A stretch of 64,000 bases of DNA. Source: Streptomyces sp. CNQ-509. Its GTDB lineage: Bacteria; Actinomycetota; Actinomycetes; Streptomycetales; Streptomycetaceae. Shown one piece after another: positions 1 through 9,167 of the stretch. The notes under the pieces are model-generated. The model saw only the letters and a list, made by a program, of their open reading frames with translations. It ran no database searches and had not been told where the DNA came from. The stretch spans positions 5,811,001 through 5,875,000 of the forward strand of contig NZ_CP011492.1 of assembly GCF_001011035.1 (NCBI RefSeq), given 5' to 3'. A program made the translations under genes and the position numbers. Position 1 is the stretch's first letter, and each line of letters begins with the position of its first letter.

Positions 1-1349
1 CCCGCAACGCCGGTATCGCGCTGGCCCGCGGCCGGTACGTGTTCTTCCTCGACGCTGACGACTACCTGGGCCCCGAGGCGCTCCAGCGGATGTCCGCCAT
101 GGCCGACGAGAACGGCTCGGACGTCGTCGTCGGCAAGCTCGTCGGCGTCGGCGGGCGGAAGCCGCCGACGTCGATGTTCAAGCGCGACCAGCCCGACGCC
201 GACCTCTACAGCTCCCGGGTCTTCTGGGTGCTCAACCCCATGAAGCTCTTCCGCCGCGAGCTGATCGAGCGGCACGGGCTGCGCTTCCCCGAGGAACTGC
301 GCACCGGCGAGGACCAGATCTTCGTGACCAAGGCGTACCTGCACGCCGCGAAGATCTCCGTGCTCGCCTCGTACGACTGCGTGTACTACGTGCTCCGCGA
401 CGACGGCGGCAACCTCACCACCACCGTCCGCAAGGCCCCCGGCACCGGCCACGGCGGCCCGGGCAGCCCCGGCGGCTCCGGCACGCTCGCCGCGATGTTC
501 GCCCTCGTCGGCGAGCACACCCCCGCGGGCCCCCGCCGCGACCACCTCCTCACCCGCCTCTTCGGGGTCAACCTCCAGCGCGCCCTGCGCGGCGTGCAGC
601 GCGAGAAGGACCCGGAGCGCTCCCGCCGGATGTTCGCCGCGCTGCACGAGCCCGTCGCCCGCTGGTACAGCGAGACGGCGATCGCCAGGCTCCCGGCGAT
701 CGTGCGGCTCCAGGGCGAACTGGTGCGCCGCGGGCTGTACGACGAGGCGGTGGCGGTCGTCCGGTACATCGGCAAGCGCCGCGACGCGCTCGACCGCGCG
801 GGCGGCGCCAGGCCGGTGCGCTGGCTGGCCCCCGCCGACTTCACCGTCGAGGGCGGCCGGGTCTTCGCCCACTACCCGTGCTTCCGCGACTCCCGCCTCG
901 GCCTGCCCGACGACGTCTTCGACGTCACCCGCCAGGTCGGCGCCCGCTCCTTCATCCGGCCCGGGTCCGTCACCGTCGCCCAGGACCGCCGGGACTCCCG
1001 GGTGTTATCGGTCCGCGGCCGGCGCCGCGTCCGGCTGCCCGCGGTGGCGCTGGAGCTGACGGCGACCCGCGAGAGCGACGGGCGTACGGTCACGGTCGCC
1101 GTCCCCGCACCCGCCAACGAGCATGTGAACACCGCCACATCCGCCTCCGGCACGGGCGGCAAGCCGGCGTTCACGGCCCGTATCCGGCTGCCCCAGCCCG
1201 GCACCTGGCACCTCGCCCTGCGGATCGCGGGAAACAGCAGGTCGGAGCTGCCTTTGCAGGCCGTACGGGTGGAGAGCGCGAACCCCGCGCGGGCGCTGCT
1301 CGGATGGCTCGCCCGGGGCAGCCGGGGGGCGGTCAACCCGGCTTCCTGA
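1..1349 (+). CDS. GT2 glycosyltransferase, TarS-like (5' end outside window)
   Basis: The reading frame is already open at base 3 and carries the GT-A metal-binding motif DADD (bases 51-62) directly after RYVFFL, so the N-terminal nucleotide-sugar-binding part lies outside the window. The EDQ motif at 309-317 matches the catalytic-base region of TarS/TarP-type wall teichoic acid glycosyltransferases. The helical linker is followed by one C-terminal beta-sandwich-like region. It is clearly paralogous to the GT2 gene at 5046, sharing the NPMKLFRREL stretch and the DYDCVYYV/DYDCVYWV pair. A Gly/Pro-rich stretch (bases 436-480) replaces the sequence seen in the paralogue. The likely role is adding sugar to a polyol-phosphate polymer; donor and acceptor cannot be read from the sequence. 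Confidence 0.8.
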   Translation, partial: RNAGIALARGRYVFFLDADDYLGPEALQRMSAMADENGSDVVVGKLVGVGGRKPPTSMFKRDQPDADLYSSRVFWVLNPMKLFRRELIERHGLRFPEELRTGEDQIFVTKAYLHAAKISVLASYDCVYYVLRDDGGNLTTTVRKAPGTGHGGPGSPGGSGTLAAMFALVGEHTPAGPRRDHLLTRLFGVNLQRALRGVQREKDPERSRRMFAALHEPVARWYSETAIARLPAIVRLQGELVRRGLYDEAVAVVRYIGKRRDALDRAGGARPVRWLAPADFTVEGGRVFAHYPCFRDSRLGLPDDVFDVTRQVGARSFIRPGSVTVAQDRRDSRVLSVRGRRRVRLPAVALELTATRESDGRTVTVAVPAPANEHVNTATSASGTGGKPAFTARIRLPQPGTWHLALRIAGNSRSELPLQAVRVESANPARALLGWLARGSRGAVNPAS

Positions 1350-1426
1350 TCACGGGGAGGTGACGATCTCGTGCTCAGCTCGTAACCGGGTACAACTTTG
1401 CGCATCATTCGGATGTCTTCCAGTCG

Positions 1427-1461
1427 AGCCGAATTCACCCCGAATTCGGCTGACGCTCACG
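1427..1461 (+). promoter_or_regulatory. Hairpin and PHO-box-like 11-bp repeats upstream of the polymer operon
   Basis: A 10-bp perfect inverted repeat (1427-1436 and 1442-1451, 5-base loop) overlaps three heptamers spaced exactly 11 bp: ATTCACC (1433), ATTCGGC (1444) and GCTCACG (1455). PhoP boxes in Streptomyces are 11-bp direct repeats around GTTCACC, and surface-polymer genes are known PhoP targets. The site sits just upstream of the GTG at 1481. It could also be an unrelated operator or a terminator for the preceding gene. The PhoP reading is inference. Confidence 0.3.
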
Positions 1462-1480
1462 ATCACCACCAGGAGCAGCA

Positions 1481-3013
1481 GTGTCGACAGGCGCCCCCAC
1501 GGAGCCGACAGAGAGTACGTCAGGCCAGGCCATCCGAACCACCGCCGTGGTACTTGCGGGCGGTACGGGGCAGCGCGTGGGGCTCTCCATACCCAAGCAA
1601 CTGCTGAAGATAGCCGGGAAGACCGTCATCGAGCACACGCTCACAGTCTTCGAGCAGGCCGACAGCGTCGACGAGATCCTGGTCCTCATGGCCCCCGGCT
1701 ACGTCGAGGACGTCGAGCGGATCGTCGCCAAGGCCGGGCTGGCGAAGGTCCGCCGCGTGCTGGAGGGCGGCGGCACCCGCAACGAGACCACCGAGCGCGC
1801 CATCGCCGAGATCGGCGCGGGCCTCGCCGAGGGCGAGGACGCGAACGTCCTCTTCCACGACGCCGTACGCCCCCTGCTGTCGGCCCGCGTCATCGCCGAC
1901 TGCGTCACCGCCCTGGAGCGCTACCAGGCCGTGGACGTCGCCATCCCCTCCGCCGACACGATCATCGTCACCCGGCGCCACGGCGAGGACGGCGAGTTCA
2001 TCACCGACATCCCCGACCGCTCCCGGCTGCGCCGCGGGCAGACCCCGCAGGCGTTCAAGCTCTCCACCATCCGGCGGGCGTACGAGGTGGCCGCGGGCGA
2101 CCCGAACTTCCAGGCCACCGACGACTGCTCGGTGGTGCTGAAGTACCTGCCGGACGTGCCGATCCACGTGGTCGCGGGCGACGAGTACAACATGAAGGTC
2201 ACCCACCCCGTCGACGTCTTCATCGCCGACAAGCTCTTCCAGCTCGCCTCCACCTCCGCCCCCGAGCACAGCGACGAGGAGGCCCACCGCCGCCTGCTGG
2301 AGGGCCGCACGCTCGTCGTCTTCGGCGGCTCGTACGGCATCGGCGGCGACATCTGCGAGCTGGCCCGCGGCTACGGCGCCCACGTCTACCCGCTCGGCCG
2401 CTCCACCACCGGCACCCACGTGGAGAACCCCGCCGACATCGAGGCGGCGCTGCGCCGCGCCTACGACGAGACCGGCCGCGTCGACTACGTCGTCAACACC
2501 GCCGGCGTGCTGCGCATCGGCCGGCTCGCCGAGACCGACGACGCCGCCCTCGAAGAGGCCCTGCGCGTCAACTACCTCGCCCCGGTGCAGATAGCCAGGA
2601 TCGCCCACAAGTACCTGGCCGAGACCCGCGGCCAGCTCCTGCTCTACACCTCCAGCAGCTACACCCGCGGCCGCGCCGAGTACAGCCTCTACTCCTCCAC
2701 CAAGGCCGCCGTCGTCAACCTCACCCAGGCGCTCGCCGACGAGTGGGCCGGCGACGGCGTCCGCGTCAACTGCATCAACCCCGAGCGCACCGCCACCCCG
2801 ATGCGCACCAAGGCGTTCGGCGAGGAGCCCGCCGGTTCGCTGCTGGCCTCCGAGGCCGTGGCCCGCACCTCCCTCGACGTGCTGCTCTCGGAGATGACCG
2901 GCCACGTCATCGACGTACGACAGCAGGATCCGACCCGCGGCTCGCGCGTGGACCGCGCGCTGGCCGCCGTGCTCGACCGCAGCGAGGACGGCGCAGAGGC
3001 GGGTGTGCGGTGA
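1481..3013 (+). CDS. Bifunctional cytidylyltransferase / SDR reductase, CDP-ribitol synthase type (Bcs1-like)
   Basis: This 510-residue protein is a natural fusion. Residues about 20-255 are an IspD/TarI-type cytidylyltransferase, with the nucleotide-binding loop LAGGTGQR (25-32), PKQ (38-40), HDAVRP (126-131), QTPQAF (187-192) and NMKVTHP (237-243). Residues about 275-500 are a short-chain dehydrogenase with GGSYGIGG (282-289), NTAG (339-342) and the Y404-x3-K408 pair. In Haemophilus Bcs1 this architecture reduces ribulose-5-phosphate to ribitol-5-phosphate and activates it as CDP-ribitol, the donor for poly(ribitol phosphate). The GTG start follows AGGAG (1471-1475). Its stop overlaps the next start (GTGA). 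Substrate is inferred from family and from the TagF-type neighbour; xylitol or another polyol is possible. Confidence 0.85.
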   Translation: MSTGAPTEPTESTSGQAIRTTAVVLAGGTGQRVGLSIPKQLLKIAGKTVIEHTLTVFEQADSVDEILVLMAPGYVEDVERIVAKAGLAKVRRVLEGGGTRNETTERAIAEIGAGLAEGEDANVLFHDAVRPLLSARVIADCVTALERYQAVDVAIPSADTIIVTRRHGEDGEFITDIPDRSRLRRGQTPQAFKLSTIRRAYEVAAGDPNFQATDDCSVVLKYLPDVPIHVVAGDEYNMKVTHPVDVFIADKLFQLASTSAPEHSDEEAHRRLLEGRTLVVFGGSYGIGGDICELARGYGAHVYPLGRSTTGTHVENPADIEAALRRAYDETGRVDYVVNTAGVLRIGRLAETDDAALEEALRVNYLAPVQIARIAHKYLAETRGQLLLYTSSSYTRGRAEYSLYSSTKAAVVNLTQALADEWAGDGVRVNCINPERTATPMRTKAFGEEPAGSLLASEAVARTSLDVLLSEMTGHVIDVRQQDPTRGSRVDRALAAVLDRSEDGAEAGVR

Positions 3014-5031
3014 CCGGAGCACTCCTTCGCCTGGTCCGGGTCGGCAGCCCCGCGGAGTTCGCGGCCACCGCCCTGATGCTGGTCTCGTACCCGCTGATGC
3101 TCGTGGCCGCGCTGGTCCCGAGCCTCGGCACGTTCGCCGCGATGGCGGCCGTGAGCTACGTCTCCGACCACTTCCTGCACCGCCGCAACGTCTACCTGCT
3201 CACCCGGCTCTCCCGGGCCCGCGCGGGCCTGACGCTCCGCTTCATGCTGCGGCAACTGCTGCTCGTGCTGCTGCTGGCCCGGATGGGCGTCACGGGCGAC
3301 ACCCTCGGCTACGAGGCCATCGCCTGCTTCGCCCTCATCGCGACGCTCCAGGCGCCGCACAGCGGTCTGCTGACGCTGCTGCGCAACCGCCGCAAGCTGC
3401 CCGTCGTCACCCGCAACATCGACCTGGCGCCGCTCGGCATCTCCGACGCCGCGCCGCGGGTGCTCACCCACCGGGCCGCCGAGAAGGTCCAGCACCTCGA
3501 CCTCTTCGCCGTCACGGGCGTGCTCGTCGCCGCCGAGACCGGGCGGGGCGTGTACGGCTACGCCGGCATGGGCGTGACGCTGGGCCTGACGCTGCTCTAC
3601 ATCCTCGTGGTGGCGTACCACCTGCGGCCCGGCGCGCTGCCGCCGAAGCGGGACGCGGTGCTGGAGTGGTTCGACGAGTGGCTGCGCGCCTACCGGCCGA
3701 CCCTGGTGCTCTACTTCTCCGGCACCAAGGAGTCCACGTACCAGATCAACATGTGGCTGGAGACGCTGGAGGAGCTGGACGAGCGGCCACTGCTCATCGT
3801 GCGCGAGCAGCACACGCTGCCGGGGCTGGCCTCCACCACCGTGCCGGTGGCGTGCGTGCCGTCCGCGGTGCACCTGATGAACATGGACCTGGCCTCGGTA
3901 CGGGTCGCGCTCTACCCGGCGAACGTCGGCAAGAACATCCACCTGCTGCGGGTGCCCACGATGAAGCACGTCTTCATCGGCCACGGCGACAGCGACAAGG
4001 TCGCCAGCATCAACCCGTACGCCAAGGTCTACGACGAGGTGTGGACCGCGGGCCGGGCCGGGCGCGACCGCTACGCGCTGGCCGACGTCGGCGTCCGCGA
4101 CGACGCCATCGTGGAGGTCGGCCGCCCGCAACTGGCGCCGATCCGCCCCGCCGAGGCGCCCGCCGCCGGCCGCATCCCCACCATTCTCTACGCGCCGACG
4201 TGGGAGGGCTGGACCGACGACCCGGGCAACACCTCACTCATCCTGGCCGGCGAGAACATCGTGCGCCGGCTGCTCGCCGCCGACCCGCCGGTGCGTGTGC
4301 TGTACAAGCCGCACCCGTTCACCGGCATGGTCAGCCCGCTCGCCAAGGCCGCCCACGAGCGCATCGTCGCCATGGTCGAGCAGGCCCGGACGGAACGCGC
4401 CACCGACCCCCGCTGGGTGCGCGCCGCCGCGGCCGAGCAGGGCGAGCGCGAGGCGGCGCGGGCCGAGCTGGCCCGTATCGAGGCGCAGTTGGAGCGGCTC
4501 GGCCGGCTCACGGAGGACGGCGCGGACGAGGCGCAGACCTCCCGCGACGCCGTGGTCGACCCGGCCCGCGAGGCGGAGGCGGCCCGGCTGAAGGAGGAGT
4601 GGAACGACGCCTACTGGCGCTCCTTCGGCTGGTGGGAGCACCGCGTCGTCACCGGCGACCGGCCGCGGCTGTACGACTGCTTCAACGCCTCGCACGGCAT
4701 GGTCTCGGACATCTCCAGCGTCGTGTCGGACTTCATCGCCAGCGGCAAGCCGTACGCGGTGACCGACTCGGCGGGCCTGGGGGAGCAGGAGTTCAAGCGC
4801 CAGAACACCGCGGTACGGGCGGCGGTCATCCTCGACCCCGGCGCCGCGAGGATCGACGAGCTGCTCGCCGCCGTCCCCGACCCCGCGGCCGACCCGCTGC
4901 GCGGTGCGCGCGAGGAGCTGAAGGAATACCTGCTCGGACCCGACGAGCCCGCCTCCGTCGTCCGCTTCGGCGAGGCGGTGCGCGCGCTGGCGGAGAAGTC
5001 CGAGCGCCGCAATCTAGAGCGCGCCGTCTGA
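3010..5031 (+). CDS. CDP-glycerol/CDP-ribitol phosphotransferase, TagF/TarL family
   Basis: The 673-residue protein has hydrophobic segments near residues 18-50 and 195-205, then a GT-B-like polyol-phosphate transferase region with GHGDSDK (324-330), YAPTWEGW, YKPHP (from 432) and DISSVVSDF (567-575). These match the Glyphos_transf family, which polymerises polyol phosphate from CDP-polyols at the inner membrane face. The GTG start overlaps the stop of the CDP-ribitol synthase gene, so the donor-making enzyme and the polymerase are translationally coupled. Unusually, about 110 charged, probably helical residues (about 440-555) separate the YKPHP and DISS motifs. The open frame continues upstream to 1360 but that stretch is the shadow of the preceding gene. 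Confidence 0.85.
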   Translation: MTGALLRLVRVGSPAEFAATALMLVSYPLMLVAALVPSLGTFAAMAAVSYVSDHFLHRRNVYLLTRLSRARAGLTLRFMLRQLLLVLLLARMGVTGDTLGYEAIACFALIATLQAPHSGLLTLLRNRRKLPVVTRNIDLAPLGISDAAPRVLTHRAAEKVQHLDLFAVTGVLVAAETGRGVYGYAGMGVTLGLTLLYILVVAYHLRPGALPPKRDAVLEWFDEWLRAYRPTLVLYFSGTKESTYQINMWLETLEELDERPLLIVREQHTLPGLASTTVPVACVPSAVHLMNMDLASVRVALYPANVGKNIHLLRVPTMKHVFIGHGDSDKVASINPYAKVYDEVWTAGRAGRDRYALADVGVRDDAIVEVGRPQLAPIRPAEAPAAGRIPTILYAPTWEGWTDDPGNTSLILAGENIVRRLLAADPPVRVLYKPHPFTGMVSPLAKAAHERIVAMVEQARTERATDPRWVRAAAAEQGEREAARAELARIEAQLERLGRLTEDGADEAQTSRDAVVDPAREAEAARLKEEWNDAYWRSFGWWEHRVVTGDRPRLYDCFNASHGMVSDISSVVSDFIASGKPYAVTDSAGLGEQEFKRQNTAVRAAVILDPGAARIDELLAAVPDPAADPLRGAREELKEYLLGPDEPASVVRFGEAVRALAEKSERRNLERAV

Positions 5032-5045
5032 AGGAGACCCGCACG

Positions 5046-6995
5046 ATGACCACCCCTGCGGACACGGCCGCGGCCGGACCCATACCCGACGTGACGGTGA
5101 TCACGGGCGCGTACAACTCGATGCCCTACATCACCCGCAGCGTCACCTCGGTGCTGGAGCAGACCATCGGTACCGACCGGCTCCAGATCCTCGTCATCAA
5201 CGACGGGTCCACCGACGGCACCGGCGCGGAACTGGACCGGCTCGCGGCCGGGAACCCGGGGCTGACCGTCATCCACCAGGAGAACTCCGGCGGCCCGGCC
5301 GGCCCGCGCAACGTGGGTCTGGAGCGGGCCACCGGCCGCTACGTGTTCTTCCTCGACGCCGACGACTACATCGGCCGCGAGACGCTGGAGCGGATGGTCC
5401 GCCTGGCGGACACCCACGGCACCGACGTGGTCGTCGGCAAGATGATCGGCGTCAACGGCCGCAACGCCCCGACGTCCATGTACCACCAGAACCTGGCCCG
5501 CACCGACGTGTTCAGCTCCCGCGTGTACTGGACGCTGAACCCGATGAAACTCTTCCGGCGCGAGCTGGTCGAGAAGCACCGGCTCCGCTTCCGGCCCGAG
5601 CTGCGGGTCGGCCAGGACCAGCCGTTCACCAGCGCCGCGTACCTGAACGCCGACGGCATCAGCGTGATCGCCGACTACGACTGCGTGTACTGGGTCAAGC
5701 GCGACGACGGCGGCAACAACACCTCCGTCACCAAGGGCACCGCGCCGCGGATCCGCTTCCTGCGCGCGATGTTCGAGCTGGTAGGCGAGTACGTGCCGGA
5801 GGGCCCGCGCCGCCACCACCTGCTGGCCCGCCACTACACCATCGACCTGCCGCACACCATCCGGCAGTTGCGCCGCGAGAAGAACGCCTCGGACCAGCGC
5901 GAGGCGTTCCAGGACATGCGGCGGCTCTTCGACGAGTACTACAGCGAGGGCATGGCGGCCCGGCTGTCCGCGGTGGAGCGGCTGCTGATGGAGCTGGTGC
6001 GCCGCGGCGACCTCGACGATCTGCTCACGGCGTCGAAGTACCACAGGAAGCTGGGCGACCGGGAGGCGGAGCACCTGACGGAGAACGGCCGGGTCTACGC
6101 CCGGTACCCGTTCTTCCGCGACCCGGCCAGGAGCATCCCGGACGAGTTCTACGACATCACGGACGAACTGCCCATCCCGTTCCGGGTCGGCACGGCGGAG
6201 CTGGACCCCGCCACCGGCGTCGTCCACCTCGCCGGGAAGATCAAGGCACCCGCGCCCGACGGCTGGAGCGCCCCGCCGGCGATGCTGCTCAGGCAGCGCG
6301 GCGGCATCGTCGAGCACCGGCTGCCGCTCACCGTGGCCGAGCCCCGCGACGACGCCGGCTACCAGGACTTCCGGCTGGACATCGACCCGGCGACCGCCGG
6401 CGGCGGCGAGCCGCTGGCCGAGGCGCTCTGGGACCTCTCGCTGGCCTCCGGCGACGCCAACGTCACCCGGTTCGGCGACCGGAACAACCAGGACCTCGCC
6501 AAGCAGCCGGCGATGCACGCCGCGCCCAAGCACGCCGGCTCCGGCCAGGTCGTCACCCTCTACGCGATCCGCTCCACCGGCCACCTCACCCTGGAGATGG
6601 GCGAGATCAAGCACCACGCGGCCAAGCGGTTCGACGTCGCCGCCCAGCCCGTGACGCGCCGCGACGAACTCGTCGTCGACGTGCACGCCACCGTCTCCGG
6701 GCTGCCCGCGGACGCGGTGCGGCTCGACGTCGAGGGCCCGGCCGGCGTGGTCGCCTCCGCCGTCGCCCATCCGGGCAAGGCCGCCGGCGCCACCCGGAAG
6801 TACCGCGCCCGGCTGCGGCTCCCGCGCGAGGCCCGCAAGCACCGCGACGCCTACACGCCGCAGGTGACCGTACGCGCCGGGAGCCTCGCCTGGACCGTGC
6901 CCGTCACCCCCGCCGAGCCCGCCCCGGCCGACGCAGGACCGCCGGCCGGCCGGAACATCGCCACGGTGCTGCGCCGGCTCGCCGCGCGCAGGTGA
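5046..6995 (+). CDS. GT2 glycosyltransferase, TarS-like, with C-terminal beta domains
   Basis: The 649-residue protein starts 14 bases after the TagF-like gene. The GT-A domain (about 14-330) shows NDGSTDGT, NSGGPAGPRNVG, the metal-binding DADD (104-107) and KMIGVNGR, all resembling TarS of Staphylococcus aureus wall teichoic acid. The usual EDQ catalytic motif reads QDQ (190-192): Asp191 is kept but the preceding Glu is Gln. A helical region (about 235-350) leads to two beta-rich stretches (about 390-500 and 530-635), comparable to the carbohydrate-binding-like tail of TarS. Likely role: glycosylation of the polyol-phosphate chain in the cytosol. Sugar identity and anomer are unknown. Confidence 0.85.
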   Translation: MTTPADTAAAGPIPDVTVITGAYNSMPYITRSVTSVLEQTIGTDRLQILVINDGSTDGTGAELDRLAAGNPGLTVIHQENSGGPAGPRNVGLERATGRYVFFLDADDYIGRETLERMVRLADTHGTDVVVGKMIGVNGRNAPTSMYHQNLARTDVFSSRVYWTLNPMKLFRRELVEKHRLRFRPELRVGQDQPFTSAAYLNADGISVIADYDCVYWVKRDDGGNNTSVTKGTAPRIRFLRAMFELVGEYVPEGPRRHHLLARHYTIDLPHTIRQLRREKNASDQREAFQDMRRLFDEYYSEGMAARLSAVERLLMELVRRGDLDDLLTASKYHRKLGDREAEHLTENGRVYARYPFFRDPARSIPDEFYDITDELPIPFRVGTAELDPATGVVHLAGKIKAPAPDGWSAPPAMLLRQRGGIVEHRLPLTVAEPRDDAGYQDFRLDIDPATAGGGEPLAEALWDLSLASGDANVTRFGDRNNQDLAKQPAMHAAPKHAGSGQVVTLYAIRSTGHLTLEMGEIKHHAAKRFDVAAQPVTRRDELVVDVHATVSGLPADAVRLDVEGPAGVVASAVAHPGKAAGATRKYRARLRLPREARKHRDAYTPQVTVRAGSLAWTVPVTPAEPAPADAGPPAGRNIATVLRRLAARR

Positions 6996-7050
6996 CGGCA
7001 AGGCACGGCAGGCGTACCCCACACCACCAGCACCGTTACCCGGAGGGTTG

Positions 7051-9153
7051 ATGCACGGCCAGCAGGCCCCGGCGCTCGAAGCGCACGATCCGACCGAGCG
7101 CCGGTCCCAGCCGGACGCGCAGCGCGCGGCCGGTCCCGGCCGGGGGTTCCGCCCCGACGTCGAGGGCCTGCGGGCCGTCGCCGTCGGGGTGGTGCTGCTC
7201 TACCACGCCGGCGTCCCGCTCATCTCCGGCGGCTACGTCGGCGTGGACGTCTTCTTCGTCATCTCCGGCTTCCTCATCACCGGGCTGCTCGTGCGCGAGC
7301 TGGAGCGCAGCGGGCGGATCTCCCTCACCGGGTTCTACGCGCGCCGCGCCCGCCGGCTGCTGCCGTCGACCGCCGTCGTGCTGGCGGCGGTCGCGCTGCT
7401 GGCGTGGCTGCTGATGTCGCCGGTGGAACGGAAGACGGTCGCCAAGGACCTGGCCGCGGCCGCGCTGTACGTCGTCAACTGGCAGCAGGCGTCGCTCGCC
7501 GTCGACTACTCGGCGCTCGGCGCCGAGGCCAGCCCCGTACAGCACTTCTGGTCGCTGGCGGTCGAGGAGCAGTTCTACCTGGTCTGGCCGCTGCTGATCA
7601 TCGCCATCGGCTGGTGGTGCACGCGCCGCGGCGGCAAGGCGGTGCGCCCGCGGCTGGCCGTCGCGCTCGGCGCCATCGCCGTGGCCTCGTTCGCGTACTC
7701 GGTCCACCTCACGCAGCAGGAGGCCGGCGCCGCGTACTTCTCCACCTTCACCCGCGGCTGGGAGCTGGCCGTCGGCGGGCTGGTGGCGCTGGTGCCCGCG
7801 GACGCCTGGCGCCGGCTGCCGGGCCGGCTCGCCGGCGGGCTGGCCCTCGCCGGGCTCGCGGCCATCGCGGTGGCCGCCTTCGGCTTCTCCGACGAGACCC
7901 CGTTCCCCGGCTCCGCCGCCGCGCTGCCCGTGCTGGGCGCCGCCGCGATCATCGCGGCCGGCGCCGCGGCGCAGGACACGGCCGGGGCGAAGCTGCTGGG
8001 TACCGCGCCGATGCGCTACGTGGGTCGCATCTCGTACTCCTGGTACCTGTGGCACTGGCCGGCCGTCGCCTTCGCGACCGTCAAGTGGCCCGGCATCACC
8101 ACGGCGCAGCTCGCGGTCGTGGTCGCGGCGAGCTGGGTGCCCGCCGCGCTCACCCACAAGCTGGTGGAGAACCCGGTACGGGTCTCGCGCGCGCTGGCGC
8201 CCGTGGGCCGCGGCCTCGTGCTCGGCCTGGCCTGCACCGCCGCCGGCGCCCTGCTGGGCTGGCTGACCTGGGCCACCGTGCCGACCATGAAGCTCGCCGA
8301 CCCGTCGCAGGCCCTCGGCGCCGCCGCGCTGCAGGACTCCACGAAGGTCCAGGAGTCCGCCTCCGTGCTCAGCCCGCTGCCCGAGGACGCCGACGCCGAC
8401 GAGGGCGCGGTGTACGGCAACGGCTGCCACGCCGGGCAGCGCGACACCGAGGCCGAGGGCTGCGTCTACGGCGACAAGAAGTCGGACACCACCGTCGCGC
8501 TCTTCGGCGACTCGCACGCCGCGCAGTTCTCCCCGGCGCTGATCACCATCGCCGAGGAGCGCGGCTGGCGGCTGCTGGTCCTCACCAAGTCCGCCTGCAC
8601 GCCCGCCAAGGTCACCATCTACAACCGGCAGTACGAGCGCGACTACACCGAGTGCGACGACTGGCGCGCTTCCGCCGTCGAGCGCATCGCGGCGGAGAAG
8701 GCCGACCTCGTCCTCGTCGGCAACCGCGACGACCAGGCGGCCATGCGCGGCGGCGACAAGCTCGACGGCGACGACAACACCGCCGCCCTGCGCGACGGGA
8801 TGGCGGCCACGCTGCGCGAGCTGAAGGAGAACGGGGCGGACGTCACAGCGTTCGCCGACATCCCGTACCCGCCGCAGGACATACCCTCGTGCGTGTCGGG
8901 AGCCACCGACCAACTCACCGACTGCGCGTTCCCGCTGCGCGAAGGGCTGGGATACGAGCAGGTCACCACGGAGGCGGCGAAGCGGACCGGGGTCGACGTC
9001 ATCGACCTCGGGCCCGAGCTCTGCCCGGGCGGGACCTGCCCGGCCGTCATCGGCAACGTGATCGTCTACCGGGCCGGTGAGCACATCACCGAGACGTACA
9101 TGCAGACGCTCACGGGCTGGCTGAACGACCAGTTGCCGGAGAGCGTCGGATGA
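7051..9153 (+). CDS. AT3-family O-acyltransferase with C-terminal SGNH domain
   Basis: This 700-residue membrane protein carries an acyltransferase-3 domain (about 33-410) with FRPDVEGLRA, the His of LLYHAG (H52), GVDVFFVISGFLITG and FYARRARRLLP, followed by about ten membrane segments. An extracytoplasmic SGNH hydrolase-like domain (about 480-700) has GDSH with Ser488 and a conserved-type His678. The residue three before His678, normally the Asp of DxxH, is Ala. OafA-like proteins of this layout O-acetylate surface glycans. ATG 7051 is preferred over the in-frame TTG at 7048 because GGAGGG (7042-7047) is too close to the latter. Its stop overlaps ATG 9150, but the next gene is better started at 9168. 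Confidence 0.88.
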   Translation: MHGQQAPALEAHDPTERRSQPDAQRAAGPGRGFRPDVEGLRAVAVGVVLLYHAGVPLISGGYVGVDVFFVISGFLITGLLVRELERSGRISLTGFYARRARRLLPSTAVVLAAVALLAWLLMSPVERKTVAKDLAAAALYVVNWQQASLAVDYSALGAEASPVQHFWSLAVEEQFYLVWPLLIIAIGWWCTRRGGKAVRPRLAVALGAIAVASFAYSVHLTQQEAGAAYFSTFTRGWELAVGGLVALVPADAWRRLPGRLAGGLALAGLAAIAVAAFGFSDETPFPGSAAALPVLGAAAIIAAGAAAQDTAGAKLLGTAPMRYVGRISYSWYLWHWPAVAFATVKWPGITTAQLAVVVAASWVPAALTHKLVENPVRVSRALAPVGRGLVLGLACTAAGALLGWLTWATVPTMKLADPSQALGAAALQDSTKVQESASVLSPLPEDADADEGAVYGNGCHAGQRDTEAEGCVYGDKKSDTTVALFGDSHAAQFSPALITIAEERGWRLLVLTKSACTPAKVTIYNRQYERDYTECDDWRASAVERIAAEKADLVLVGNRDDQAAMRGGDKLDGDDNTAALRDGMAATLRELKENGADVTAFADIPYPPQDIPSCVSGATDQLTDCAFPLREGLGYEQVTTEAAKRTGVDVIDLGPELCPGGTCPAVIGNVIVYRAGEHITETYMQTLTGWLNDQLPESVG

Positions 9154-9167
9154 GAGAAGGACTTCTG

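Noticed and set aside
436..480. Paired frameshift in the partial glycosyltransferase at its Gly/Pro-rich stretch
   Set aside because: The stretch differs from the paralogue, but the frame stays open on both sides and a variable loop is an equally good explanation.
1360..3009. Upstream extension of the TagF-like reading frame
   Set aside because: It is a low-complexity Arg/Gly/His-rich shadow of the CDP-ribitol synthase gene in another frame; the real start is the overlapping GTG at 3010.
9150..9167. ATG at 9150 as start of the first sulfotransferase-like gene
   Set aside because: It overlaps the previous stop and has no ribosome site at correct spacing, while AGAAGG is well placed for ATG 9168.
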